Positions 27,426 through 35,793 are shown, numbered from the stretch's first letter. The stretch: 64,000 bases of DNA from Xanthobacteraceae bacterium (GCA_031291445.1 JARLJA010000098.1:51963-115962); one strand, 5' to 3'. Translations and numbers: made by a program. Notes: generated by a model not told the origin, from the letters alone.

Positions 27426-29102
27426 TTACCTGAATTCCTTGAGTTTCTTCGCCGCCGTGCCATACGGCCCGAGTTGGTAGACAGCCGCGCCCGCGGGCGA
27501 GAACGTGAACGGCGTAAACGGCTCGGCGATGAACTTGTCCAGATCGGCGAGCGGGGCGGCGCCGGTGGAGACGTGCGGATTGAATTTCTCGCCCGCGCCG
27601 ATTTGCACGAAGGTCGACACGTAGCCGATCATCATCGCGTCGATCGCCGGACTTTCGTGCCTGGCGGTGAACGCCTCGATTGGGCCGGTCGGGGTCGTGA
27701 ATGGCGCGGCGGCGGCAATGATGTCCGCCTGCAGCTTGAGCAGTTCGGCGGTCGGCCTGGCGACAATGCCCGCGACGCCGACCTGCCCGGCCGGAAGGTA
27801 GTAGCGCTTGGTCGCCTCCAGTCTCATGGCGTTCACATTGGCACTCGCGAGCACCTTGCCCACCGCGGCATAGACCTTGCCGAGGTCCGCGGTGCGGACG
27901 AAGCACTGCAGCATCGTGATGTGCGGACGGTGGCTCGCATCGAGGGCGAAGCCCTTTGGGAAGATCTTGAGCAGGCTCGCGTTGTCGGCGGCGGAATGCC
28001 GGAGCATCGTCGCGTCCGGCTGGAGCAGAACGTCGATGGCCGTGACCGTGTTCTGCACGACTGGGAACACCTGTTTCCAGTCGTCCTTCATGCTCACGAC
28101 GGTCCAGCCGTTCTTCTTCGCAAGTTCGTCGAGCTCGGAGGTGAAAGAACCGTATTTGACGTCCGGCAATCCGCGCGCGGGGCCGTAGGCGAATTCCCGC
28201 GATGCGTCGTCGTGCAGCACGAGCAGCCCAAGCCGCGCCCCGCCGCTGCCCTGCGCGTATTCGAGCATCTGCTGGTCGCCGACGGAGTTGCCGAACGCGG
28301 CAATGGGCCGGCGGCCGATATGCTGGTTGATGCCGACTGGCTTGTCGGCCTTGTCATCGTTGAAATTCAGTGCGGCCAGACGCACCAACGCGGCCTTGCC
28401 GTCGCGCAATTCGAACTTCGTCTTCACGCTGCTGCCGATGACCTGCTCGGGCGGGATGCCATATGCCTTTTCGGTCCACGGGCGCATGAATTCGATGCCG
28501 CCGCCGGAGACGATGAAATTCTTGAAGCCGTTCGCCCGCAGATAGGCGAGCAACTCGAGCATCGGCTGATAGGTCATGTCGAGGAAGCGCCTGCCGGTCT
28601 GCGGATGCCTCGCGGTGGCGATCCAGTCCGCCACCATCTGCGCAAACTCATCCGTGGTCATGCCGGTGTGCGTGGCCATGAAAAGTTCCATGAGGCCGTG
28701 GTCGCCCCCTTCCAGCGCCGCCTTCACATCGCCCTTCAGCAGCGATGCAAACGGCTCCTGGTCTTTCCACTCCGGATGCTGCGGCGCCAGCGCCTTCACG
28801 CGGTCCGCCACGAAATAGAACTGAACGGGCGCCGGCTGCTCGCTCCAGAGCGTGCCGTCGTTGTCGAAGGTTGCGATCCGCTCGGGGATCGGCACGAAGT
28901 CCGGCGAGCCGGGGGTCGTGACCTTCCCGACAAAGCTGATGATGGCTCGCTTCGCCGGCCCGTCATGCCACGACGGCAAGGGATCGGCCGCGCGCGCAGG
29001 TGCCGTGCAGAGAAGCAACCCGCCGAGGAGCGCGACGGCCACGGGCAACAGCCTGAGCGCGGCCCTTGGCAAAGACAGCCCTGCGGTTCGCATCAAACGC
29101 AT
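27426..29102 (-). CDS. secreted HAD phosphatase fused to a 2H-phosphoesterase-like domain
   Basis: A 558-residue protein with a signal peptide ending near 'TAPARA' (residue 38). Residues 70-300 form a HAD hydrolase of the phosphoserine-phosphatase type: DxD as 'ATFDNDGTLWSEQP' (D80, D82), motif II at 'FIVSGGG' and motif IV 'FGNSVGDQQM'. The C-terminal part has two H-x-[T/S] motifs about 116 residues apart, 'HRPHITMLQ' (H394) and 'FNPHVSTGA' (H510), the hallmark of 2H phosphoesterases such as cyclic nucleotide phosphodiesterases. A GGAG ribosome site precedes the ATG. The combination suggests stepwise attack on a phosphodiester in the periplasm. It lies downstream of the broken arylsulfatase. 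The 2H assignment is my motif reading. Confidence 0.75.
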   Translation of the reverse strand: MRLMRTAGLSLPRAALRLLPVAVALLGGLLLCTAPARAADPLPSWHDGPAKRAIISFVGKVTTPGSPDFVPIPERIATFDNDGTLWSEQPAPVQFYFVADRVKALAPQHPEWKDQEPFASLLKGDVKAALEGGDHGLMELFMATHTGMTTDEFAQMVADWIATARHPQTGRRFLDMTYQPMLELLAYLRANGFKNFIVSGGGIEFMRPWTEKAYGIPPEQVIGSSVKTKFELRDGKAALVRLAALNFNDDKADKPVGINQHIGRRPIAAFGNSVGDQQMLEYAQGSGGARLGLLVLHDDASREFAYGPARGLPDVKYGSFTSELDELAKKNGWTVVSMKDDWKQVFPVVQNTVTAIDVLLQPDATMLRHSAADNASLLKIFPKGFALDASHRPHITMLQCFVRTADLGKVYAAVGKVLASANVNAMRLEATKRYYLPAGQVGVAGIVARPTAELLKLQADIIAAAAPFTTPTGPIEAFTARHESPAIDAMMIGYVSTFVQIGAGEKFNPHVSTGAAPLADLDKFIAEPFTPFTFSPAGAAVYQLGPYGTAAKKLKEFR

Positions 29103-29215
29103 GGTAGATCTCCGATGACGGTTGGAGCACGGGGCGAGACCAATGCTCCGTGCATTGCCCGGGCACTCGCAGCCCGTGCGGTCTCAAGCGCAGCGTGTCG
29201 GTGTAGAAGAATGAC

Positions 29216-29239
29216 GGCCGCATCCCGTGGGATGCGGCC
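29216..29239 (-). terminator. hairpin after arylsulfatase 1
   Basis: A perfect 10-bp stem, GGCCGCATCC/GGATGCGGCC, with a 4-base loop lies 22 bp downstream of the stop of the leftward arylsulfatase frame. In the direction of transcription it is followed by only a weak T-rich tract (GTCATTCTTC), so it may be an inefficient terminator or an RNA-stabilising hairpin before the HAD/2H gene. Confidence 0.5.
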
Positions 29240-29260
29240 ACCCTGTCGCGGGCAACGCGC

Positions 29261-30866
29261 TCAGTCTTTTGCGGGACCATCGCTTAGCTTGGCGAGAACC
29301 TCGTCCAGGTTGAAGCTCGCCGCTTTCTGCCGCTGCGGGTATTCCTTAAACGTCGTCAGGAAGCCACCCACGTAGCCTTGGGCGGGGACGAACAGATAGG
29401 CATGATCAATCAGCCAGTCGTAGTAGGTATTGGAGGTGACGTCCGCACGCTCATAGGGGTCGGTGCGAAGGTTAAAGATCTTCGGCAGTCGCAGGGTGAC
29501 GAACGGCTCCGACCAGACCCGCATCGTTCCCGGAGCGCGCTGTTCCATGAACACGAACTTCCAGTTGTCGTAGCGCAGGCCTGTCAATTGCTGGTCGTCG
29601 TTGATGTAGAAGAACGACTCGCGCGGACTCTTCGGTGCCTGCCCGGTCAGATAGGGCACGAGGCTGTCACCGTCGAGATTGACCTTGTAGGTCATGTCGC
29701 CAACCTTGTAGCCCTTGAGCAGCTTTTCCTTGACCTCGGTGTCGCCTGCCACCGCGAGCAGCGTCGGCAGCATGTCCAGATGGGCTACGATGTCGTTGGA
29801 CACCGTTCCGGGCTTAATCTTGCCCGGCCAGCGGAACATCGCGGGCACGCGGTAGGCGCCTTCCCAGTTCGAATTCTTCTCGTTGCGGAACGGCGTCATA
29901 GCGCCGTCCGGCCACGAATTCATGTGGGGGCCGTTGTCGGTGCCGTACATGACGAAGGTATTGTCGGCGATTTTCAGATCGTCCAGCACCTTGAGAACCG
30001 TGCCGACGTTCTTGTCATGGTCGATCATGGCGTCGTGATAGGGGCTCTGCCAGCGCCCCGACTGGCCGATGCTCTCCGGCTTGGTATGGGTGCGGAAATG
30101 CATGTGGGTGAAGTTCACCCAGACGAACGCCGGCTTGCCCGCTGCATTCTGCCGTTTGATGAAATCCACCGCGCGGTCGGCGATGTCGTCGTCGGTCGTT
30201 TCCATTCGCTTTTTGGTCAGTGGCCCCGTATCGATGCAGACCTGTTTGCCGACCTTGCCGAAACGCGGGTCGACGGTCGGATCGTCCTTGTCCGAAGCCT
30301 TGCAGTCCATCACCCCGCGCGGTCCGAACTTGGCGTGGAACGCGGGATCCTTCGGATAGTCCGGCAGCTCCGGCTCTTCCTCGGCGTTCAGGTGATAGAG
30401 GTTGCCATAGAATTCGTCGAAGCCGTGCACCGTCGGCAGGAATTCGTTGCGATCACCCAGGTGGTTCTTGCCGAACTGACCGGTCGCATAGCCGAGTGGT
30501 TTGAGCAGTTCGGCAATCGTCGGATCTTCCTTCTGGAGTCGCGGCACCCGGGAGACCTACCTTGGTCATGCCGGTCCGTAGACCGGATTGACCGGTGATG
30601 AACGAGGCTCGCCCGGCCGTGCAGCTCTGCTCGGCGTAGTAGTCGGTGAACATCGCGCCTTCGCTGGCGACACGATCGATATTTGGGGTCTGATAGCCCA
30701 TCAGCCCGCGCGAATAGGCGCTGACGTTGGATTGCCCGATGTCGTCACCCCAGATGATGACGATATTGGGCTTCTTTGGCTGCTGGGCCGCTGCCGGGCT
30801 GCATATCGCCGTCGCGGCCGCGAGCGCTCCCGTGGCTGCCATCAATAAAGCGCGTGACAACATCAT
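29261..30866 (-). pseudogene. arylsulfatase 1, frameshifted
   Basis: The N-terminal frame encodes a signal peptide and '[20 protein letters not shown]', '[15 protein letters not shown]' (CxAxR formylglycine motif) and '[10 protein letters not shown]', then runs into nonsense. The rest of the enzyme continues in another frame from '[17 protein letters not shown]' to the stop at 29261. Compared with the intact paralogue at 34162 ('GLPGAPEGIKKEDP'), exactly five bases are missing between 30539 and 30540: 'GCG (GAGGG)A CTC' would restore A-E-G-L. I place the start at the ATG at 30866 rather than 30881, since a GGAGAAG ribosome site lies in front of it and the sigma-54 promoter would leave too short a leader for the upstream ATG. 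The frames are otherwise intact, so the lesion is recent or a sequencing error. Confidence 0.85.
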
Positions 30867-30901
30867 GATGGTCTTCTCCATTTCACATCTGTGGCTTGTC
30901 T

Positions 30902-30917
30902 CGCAAGAACCGCGCCA
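30902..30917 (-). promoter_or_regulatory. sigma-54 promoter of arylsulfatase 1
   Basis: On the minus strand this reads TGGCGCGGTTCTTGCG, with GG and GC separated by 10 bases as required for the -24/-12 elements. Transcription would start about 11 bases further left, giving a leader of ~26 bases before the ATG at 30866. An upstream palindrome (31017-31030) is centred 114 bp away. Confidence 0.75.
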
Positions 30918-31016
30918 GCGGCCCGGGACTCCCGCCGCCATAAGAATCGTCCGCGATGTCAGCTGGTTTGTCCGAAGTCCGCGCCACCGCGATGGCGAAC
31001 TCTGGAATTTGCAGTA

Positions 31017-31030
31017 TCCGAAATATCGGA
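31017..31030. promoter_or_regulatory. palindromic activator site upstream of arylsulfatase 1
   Basis: TCCGAAATATCGGA, one copy of the palindrome repeated six more times in this region. It lies 2 bp beyond the stop of the sigma-54 activator gene and 114 bp upstream (centre to centre) of the arylsulfatase 1 promoter. Unlike the other three clusters no strong partner sits 19 bp away; a degenerate half (TCCGAAGTCC, from 30971) is 46 bp nearer the promoter. Confidence 0.75.
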
Positions 31031-31032
31031 GA

Positions 31033-32640
31033 TTACTCCTTTTGCGTAATCCCGAGCTTCTTGATGCGCGAGTCCAGCGTGGTGGGCTTGATATCGAGTT
31101 CCCTCGCCGCGCCGTTGGGCCCACGAATCCGCCAGTTGCATCGCTCGAGCACGCGCAGGATGTGGGCACGCTCGGCCTGGACCAGCGTGCCGTCCGACGG
31201 TCTGACGGCCTGCAACTGGACCGGCTTGTGGGCGAGCTTGACCTGCAATACCGGGCCGCTGGCGAGAATCATCGCGCGTTCGATCACGTTGCGAAGTTCG
31301 CGGATATTGCCCGGCCAGGAATAGTCCGTCAGCGTGGCCATGGAGTCGACCGCGATCTTCTCGATCCGCTTGCCCATCGAAACGCTGAATTCCTTGACGA
31401 AGGTCCACGCCAGAAGCGGAATGTCCTCGCAGCGTTCACGCAGCGGCGGCACCTCGATCGGGAACACGTCCAGCCGATAGAACAGGTCCTCCCGGAACCT
31501 GCCCTCGACGACCGCCTGCGCGAGATTCCTGTTGGTCGCCGCGATGACGCGCAAATCGACCTTGATCACCCGCGAGCCGCCCAGGCGCTCGAACTCGCCC
31601 TCCTGCAGCACGCGCAGCAGCTTCGGCTGAAGTTCGAGCGGCAGCTCGCCGATCTCGTCGAGGAAGATGGTCGAACCGTCGGCAATTTCGAAGCGGCCGG
31701 CTTGCCGGGCGTTCGCGCCGGTAAAGGCGCCCTTTTCGCGACCGAACAGTTCGGACTCGATCAAGGCCGCGGGCAACGCCGCGCAATTGACCTTGATCAT
31801 CGGACGAGCTTTCCTGGCGCTTGCATCGTGAATACACTGGGCCACGACCTCCTTGCCGCTGCCGGTTTCGCCAAGCAGCAGAACCGTGGCGTTGGTGTGC
31901 GAGACCTGGGCGACCTCCTCGATCACGGCCTGGAAACGCGGCGAATGGCTCGTCAATCCCGGCGAAGGTCTGCCACGGACCACCTGTCGCAGATAGGCAT
32001 TCTCGTGCTCGAGGCGGTCCTTGAGACTCTTGACCTCGGCCAGCGCGGCCTTGAGCTGCTGGTCGGACCGAGTGCGTACGTGTGCCTGCGCGATGATTTC
32101 GCCCATCAGCCTGGCTCGATCGATCATCGCGGCTGGCCAGCGCCGGGTTTCCCGGAAAGCTTCCAGGCAGATCAGCCCGTATGGACGTCCGTCGATACGA
32201 AGCGGAATGCTCGCGTGGGAACGAAGACCAAAGCGTAGCGCATGCGCGGCTTCGGGGGCGGCCTCGGGCGGAAGGTCGTCGAACGATTGACGCAGGATCA
32301 TCTCGCCCGCGATCATCTTGCTATAGTACCAGGGAAAACTTGGGGACAGCTTTCCGAGCCGCACCGGCGGGATACCCTCCACTGCGTTCGAGGACAGCAC
32401 GCCGATGGAGCCATCTTCCCAGAATTCGCAAAAGGAGCCCCGGTCGAACCCGAGGAATTCCCGAATTTTCAGCAACGCATTCTGGAGTCTGCTCTCGAAC
32501 TCCTCGCCCGGGAAGTTCGCGAATTGCGACGACAGTTCGACAAGCAGGCGCTCGAAAGCGATGCGCTCGTCGACCGGCACTTCTGATCCGGCGCTTGATT
32601 TCGCCGGCTTGTTGAAGGGAATGGCGTCCGCCATGTGCAC
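31033..32640 (-). CDS. sigma-54-dependent enhancer-binding protein with GAF sensor domain
   Basis: A 535-residue activator. Residues ~25-190 form a GAF-type sensory domain ('[16 protein letters not shown]', '[17 protein letters not shown]'), followed by a coiled linker. The AAA+ domain has Walker A '[14 protein letters not shown]' (about 255-268), the sigma-54-contacting loop 'GAFTGA' (304-309), Walker B '[11 protein letters not shown]' and the arginine-finger block '[14 protein letters not shown]'. The C-terminal Fis-type helix-turn-helix is '[20 protein letters not shown]', close to the FhlA type. It is flanked on both sides by genes with sigma-54 promoters and a shared palindrome, so it is the likely activator of all four. 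Its signal is unknown. The start is a GTG at 32640 or the ATG at 32634. Confidence 0.93.
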   Translation of the reverse strand: MHMADAIPFNKPAKSSAGSEVPVDERIAFERLLVELSSQFANFPGEEFESRLQNALLKIREFLGFDRGSFCEFWEDGSIGVLSSNAVEGIPPVRLGKLSPSFPWYYSKMIAGEMILRQSFDDLPPEAAPEAAHALRFGLRSHASIPLRIDGRPYGLICLEAFRETRRWPAAMIDRARLMGEIIAQAHVRTRSDQQLKAALAEVKSLKDRLEHENAYLRQVVRGRPSPGLTSHSPRFQAVIEEVAQVSHTNATVLLLGETGSGKEVVAQCIHDASARKARPMIKVNCAALPAALIESELFGREKGAFTGANARQAGRFEIADGSTIFLDEIGELPLELQPKLLRVLQEGEFERLGGSRVIKVDLRVIAATNRNLAQAVVEGRFREDLFYRLDVFPIEVPPLRERCEDIPLLAWTFVKEFSVSMGKRIEKIAVDSMATLTDYSWPGNIRELRNVIERAMILASGPVLQVKLAHKPVQLQAVRPSDGTLVQAERAHILRVLERCNWRIRGPNGAARELDIKPTTLDSRIKKLGITQKE

Positions 32641-32672
32641 TGCACTGTCGACATGAATGCGACGAAGCCCGA

Positions 32673-32701
32673 GATAGGCGTCGTCGCCGTTTATCTGTCA
32701 A
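32673..32701 (-). promoter_or_regulatory. possible sigma-70 promoter of the activator gene
   Basis: On the minus strand TTGACA (32696-32701) is followed after 17 bases by CCTATC. The -35 box is perfect and the -10 box poor. No copy of the palindrome lies here, so the activator gene is probably expressed independently of its own regulon. Confidence 0.35.
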
Positions 32702-33013
32702 CTATAATTCCAACCGATCGCGCTGAACAGCTTGACGCAGATCAAGCAGATGCATGGCCCGGCGATGAACACGAATGCCGGTATCCCGCGGCAGGCTAGC
32801 CGCTGTAAGCAACGTCGACGGACATGCCCTACATCCAGGTGAGGCCGCGTGCCCGCATGGGGTCTGTTCAGCAGCCATCGCCTCGACCTTCTGGATAGCT
32901 TCCGCGCATTCCTTCGAGGCGGTCGATCGGTTGGCCACCAGGCACGCGGCGATCCGGCCCTTGCCCGGCTGGAGTGTCCCGCAAACGCCGGCGATCTCGG
33001 TCTTGCAGGCCAT
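32702..33013 (-). CDS. cysteine-rich-repeat protein fragment
   Basis: An ATG at 33013, preceded by AAGGA seven bases before, opens a 103-codon frame. Its first ~50 residues, 'ACKTEIAGVCGTLQPGKGRI' and 'ACLVANRSTASKECAEAI', match the cysteine-rich repeat (GLG1-like) of small secreted bacterial proteins. There is no signal peptide because the frame starts directly in the repeat. The remaining residues (about 'MHLLDLRQAVQRDRLEL') look non-conserved. The fragment overlaps the dead end of the DUF2092 frame, so it appears to be the remnant of a separate gene whose 5' part was deleted. It may still be translated. Confidence 0.5.
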   Translation of the reverse strand: MACKTEIAGVCGTLQPGKGRIAACLVANRSTASKECAEAIQKVEAMAAEQTPCGHAASPGCRACPSTLLTAASLPRDTGIRVHRRAMHLLDLRQAVQRDRLEL

Positions 33014-33293
33014 GACCCCGTCCTTGCTTGCCGTCGAAATAGACGTCGGCGTAGCCGCCGTGCCGGGTGACATGGATGTTGTTCGGACGATCAAGCAGCA
33101 CCTGGCCCGAACTCGAGAACTGCAGATTCTGCAGCTGCGGCGTGATGACCTCGGTATCCGATTCGAACAGCAGCGCGATCGACTGCTGCGCATCGACGTA
33201 GTCCGACATCTTCTTGAGGATGGCCATTGCATCGTCGCTGCTATCCGCACGCGCTGGCAGAAACGGAATCGTCGCCAGCCCAGCGGCAAGCAT
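33010..33293 (-). pseudogene. DUF2092 family protein, 3'-truncated
   Basis: A signal peptide ('MLAAGLATIPFLPARA') leads into the N-terminal part of a DUF2092 lipoprotein/periplasmic protein: 'AILKKMSDYVDAQQSIALLF', 'SSSGQVLLDRPNNIHVTRHG' and 'YADVYFDGK'. Intact members continue for another ~130 residues ('TLTLL...' and 'ADLL...' regions). Here homology ends at 'FDGK' and the frame passes into arginine- and glycine-rich nonsense up to 32868, while a cysteine-rich-repeat frame begins at 33013. A deletion that removed the rest of DUF2092 and the start of the next gene explains both. It lies 75 bp downstream of the ABM gene, probably the same transcript. Confidence 0.6.
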
Positions 33294-33368
33294 CGTCAGG
33301 ATCGTCTTGCAGCGTCGCCGCCATCCGGTTCGACTTGATTCGATCGCTTCACGCCGTGCCTGTTGGAG

Positions 33369-33698
33369 CTAACTGCCGGCGCTGCGGTGAAGGGCTAGCA
33401 CGTCGACCCCCTCCTCGCGTTCCACCGTATCGACGCGGACCACCGGTGCCTCGCTGGAAAGCTCGATCGCCCCTACCAGGGCGCTGAGCTTTGCGGAATC
33501 GAGATTTCGGTCGAACTGGTCCCTCGTCTCCCACTCCTCGATCAGCAGAACGGACTTTCGCCGGTCGAGGTCCGAGAAAAGACGGGCGGAAAGACAGCCC
33601 GGCGAAACGCGTGTCGGCTCAAGAACCGATACCAGCGCACGCAGCAGCGCTGTCCGCACCTGGTCCGGCGCCACGATCTCCAGCGAAAACACGATCAA
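33369..33698 (-). CDS. ABM-domain (antibiotic biosynthesis monooxygenase-like) protein
   Basis: A small dimeric alpha/beta-barrel type protein of 109 residues; 'KSVLLIEEWETRDQFDRNLD' is the conserved ABM segment. The ORF track starts at 33884, which would run through two regulatory palindromes. I choose the TTG at 33698: it gives the standard ABM N-terminus (M-I-V-F-S-L-E-I), has a GAAGGA ribosome site eight bases upstream and lies ~23 bases after the predicted start point of a sigma-54 promoter. ABM proteins include quinone monooxygenases and haem-degrading enzymes; no haem-binding or catalytic residue singles out a function. Confidence 0.75.
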   Translation of the reverse strand: MIVFSLEIVAPDQVRTALLRALVSVLEPTRVSPGCLSARLFSDLDRRKSVLLIEEWETRDQFDRNLDSAKLSALVGAIELSSEAPVVRVDTVEREEGVDVLALHRSAGS

Positions 33699-33731
33699 GG
33701 CAGAGTCCTTCAGTGGTCGTGCAGTCGGCGT

Positions 33732-33747
33732 CGCAAGAAGCGCGCCA
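33732..33747 (-). promoter_or_regulatory. sigma-54 promoter of the ABM gene
   Basis: Minus-strand sequence TGGCGCGCTTCTTGCG, with GG-N10-GC spacing, nearly identical to the arylsulfatase 1 promoter (TGGCGCGGTTCTTGCG). It is 34 bases before the TTG start at 33698 and 111 bp from the centre of the palindrome pair at 33835-33867. Confidence 0.8.
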
Positions 33748-33834
33748 ATCGCGAATGCGCACGGACAAAGTAGAAAACTCGTATGAAACCATCGGAGTAT
33801 CGAACCCGTTCCGAAGCCGCATCGGCGGCCGGAC

Positions 33835-33867
33835 TCCGAAATATCGGACTTTGTCCGAAATGTCGGA
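33835..33867. promoter_or_regulatory. tandem palindromes upstream of the ABM gene
   Basis: TCCGAAATATCGGA (33835-33848) and TCCGAAATGTCGGA (33854-33867), 19 bp centre to centre, about two helical turns, so two activator dimers could sit on the same DNA face. Position relative to the ABM promoter is typical of sigma-54 enhancer sites. Confidence 0.82.
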
Positions 33868-33964
33868 GCCGGTCGGGAATTCATTGGCGAGGTCTGCCTG
33901 GCGCCACCGACAATGGCAGCGAGTTACGGTTGCCGGCCGCGAGCGATGGGCCGCAATTGTAATC

Positions 33965-33997
33965 TCCGATATTTCGGAGCATCTCCGAAATGTCGGA
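33965..33997. promoter_or_regulatory. tandem palindromes upstream of arylsulfatase 2
   Basis: TCCGATATTTCGGA (33965-33978) and TCCGAAATGTCGGA (33984-33997), again 19 bp apart and centred 121 bp upstream of the arylsulfatase 2 promoter. Together with the pair at 33835-33867 they fill the 463-bp gap between two divergent genes, each pair lying on the far side from its own promoter. Confidence 0.82.
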
Positions 33998-34094
33998 TAC
34001 GAAAACGTCGGCGCTCACCATCGCGGTCGTTCATCGTTCCGGTAACCGCTGATTTCACAAGGCGTTTTCATTCGATGGCGCGATTCCGACCGGC

Positions 34095-34110
34095 TGGCCT
34101 GTTTCTTGCG
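34095..34110 (+). promoter_or_regulatory. sigma-54 promoter of arylsulfatase 2
   Basis: TGGCCTGTTTCTTGCG with GG-N10-GC spacing. Transcription would begin near 34121, leaving a 40-base leader with an AGGAGG ribosome site before the ATG at 34162. Confidence 0.8.
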
Positions 34111-34161
34111 ACGCCAGCGCCAAGTTGACGTGGCGCACCGCGAACACAGGAGGAGCGGCCG

Positions 34162-35784
34162 ATGAAGCATGCGATACGAAAAACGACAAAAAATATGGTC
34201 CTTGGAGGGATTGCGGCGGTCGCTGCAGTTGTTCTCGCTGGCGCTCCGGCGAGCGCCCAGCAGTCAAAAAAGCCGAACATCCTGATCATCTGGGGCGACG
34301 ACATCGGCCAATTCAACCTCAGCGCCTACAATATGGGGATGATGGGCTACAACACGCCGAATATCGACAGCATCGCTCAACAGGGCGCGATCTTCACCGA
34401 TTGGTATGGTCAGCAGAGCTGCACCGCCGGACGCGCGGCGTTCATCACCGGGCAGTCGCCGATTCGGACCGGCCTCACCAAGGTCGGCCTGCCGGGCGCA
34501 CCCGAGGGCATCAAGAAGGAAGATCCCACGCTCGCCGAGCTGCTCAAGCCGCTGGGCTACGCCACCGGCCAGTTTGGCAAGAACCATCTGGGCGACCGCA
34601 ACGACATGCTGCCCACCGTTCACGGGTTTGATGAGTGGATGGGCAATCTCTATCACCTCAATGCCGAGGAGGAGCCGGAGAACGTCGACTACCCGAAGGA
34701 TCCGGCGTTCAAGGCGAAATTCGGCCCACGCGGCGTATTGCACTGCTTCGCCACCGACAAGGACGACCCGACCGACGATCCTCGTTTCGGCAAGATGGGC
34801 AAGCAGAAGTGCGATGACACCGGCCCGTTGACCAAAAAGCGCATGGAGACGGTCGACGAGGAGGTGACAGCGGGGGCGATCAACTTCATGGACAAGGCGG
34901 TGAAGGAGCAGAAACCGTTCTTCGTCTGGTGGAACTCGTCTCGCATGCACGTCTTTACGCACCTCAAGAAGGAAAGCGAAGGCAAGACCGGCCTGGGCAT
35001 CTTCGCCGACGGCATGGTCGAGCATGATGGCCAGGTCGGTCAATTGCTGGCCGAGCTCAAGGCGCTGGGCGTCGATAACAACACCATCGTCATGTATTCC
35101 AGCGACAATGGTGCCGAGTCACTGACCTGGCCTGACGGCGGCACGACGATGTTCCGCAGCGAGAAGAACACGCCATGGGAGGGCGGCTTCCGCGTTCCCA
35201 CGATGATCCGCTGGCCCGGCGTCATCAAGCCCGCCACGGTCATCAACGATTTGGGCGCCCACGAGGACATGCTTCCGACTTTGCTCGCGGCGGCCGGCGA
35301 CACCACGGTCACCGAAGACCTGCTGAAGGGCCGGAAGATCGGCGACATGACCTACAAGGTCCACCTCGACGGCTATAACCTGCTGCCTTTCTTCAAGGGC
35401 GACGTGAAGGAAACACCACGCCAGGCGTTCATCTACTGGACCGACGATGGCAGCGTCGCCGCCCTGCGCTACCGCAACTACAAAGTATTGTTTCTGAAGC
35501 AGAATGCCGTCGGTCTTCGGGCCTGGCAGCATCCCTTCGAGGAACTGCGCGCGCCGCTTCTGACCAATCTGCGCATGGATCCGTTCGAGCGCGCGGAAGA
35601 AGAGAACGCGATGGACTATCAACGATGGTACATCGAGCACATGTACGCGTTTGCGCCCTCGGCGGCATATGTCGCCGGCTGGCTGCAAAGCTTCCGGGAG
35701 TTTCCACCGCGCATGAAGCCCGGCAGCTTCAGCCTCGACCGAGTGATGGAAGCAGTGACGGCACCCGCCAAAGGAAGCAATTAG
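34162..35784 (+). CDS. arylsulfatase 2 (periplasmic, intact)
   Basis: A 540-residue sulfatase with a signal peptide ending 'AGAPASAQ'. The metal-binding aspartates are in '[10 protein letters not shown]' (D46, D47). The formylglycine motif is C87 in '[10 protein letters not shown]' (CxAxR), to be modified by a formylglycine-generating enzyme not present in this window. The block '[20 protein letters not shown]' carries the conserved lysine and histidine, and 'VMYSSDNGAE' supplies the later metal aspartate and asparagine. It is the intact paralogue of the frameshifted gene at 29261-30866. It probably releases sulfate from aryl or alkyl sulfate esters; the substrate is unknown. A sigma-54 promoter and a palindrome pair lie upstream. 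Confidence 0.92.
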   Translation: MKHAIRKTTKNMVLGGIAAVAAVVLAGAPASAQQSKKPNILIIWGDDIGQFNLSAYNMGMMGYNTPNIDSIAQQGAIFTDWYGQQSCTAGRAAFITGQSPIRTGLTKVGLPGAPEGIKKEDPTLAELLKPLGYATGQFGKNHLGDRNDMLPTVHGFDEWMGNLYHLNAEEEPENVDYPKDPAFKAKFGPRGVLHCFATDKDDPTDDPRFGKMGKQKCDDTGPLTKKRMETVDEEVTAGAINFMDKAVKEQKPFFVWWNSSRMHVFTHLKKESEGKTGLGIFADGMVEHDGQVGQLLAELKALGVDNNTIVMYSSDNGAESLTWPDGGTTMFRSEKNTPWEGGFRVPTMIRWPGVIKPATVINDLGAHEDMLPTLLAAAGDTTVTEDLLKGRKIGDMTYKVHLDGYNLLPFFKGDVKETPRQAFIYWTDDGSVAALRYRNYKVLFLKQNAVGLRAWQHPFEELRAPLLTNLRMDPFERAEEENAMDYQRWYIEHMYAFAPSAAYVAGWLQSFREFPPRMKPGSFSLDRVMEAVTAPAKGSN

Positions 35785-35793
35785 GGACCTGCC

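Noticed and set aside
29103-29215. Sigma-54 promoter for the HAD/2H gene
   Set aside because: Candidates have an 11-base GG/GC spacing, and the nearby TCCGAT half-site has no matching second arm.
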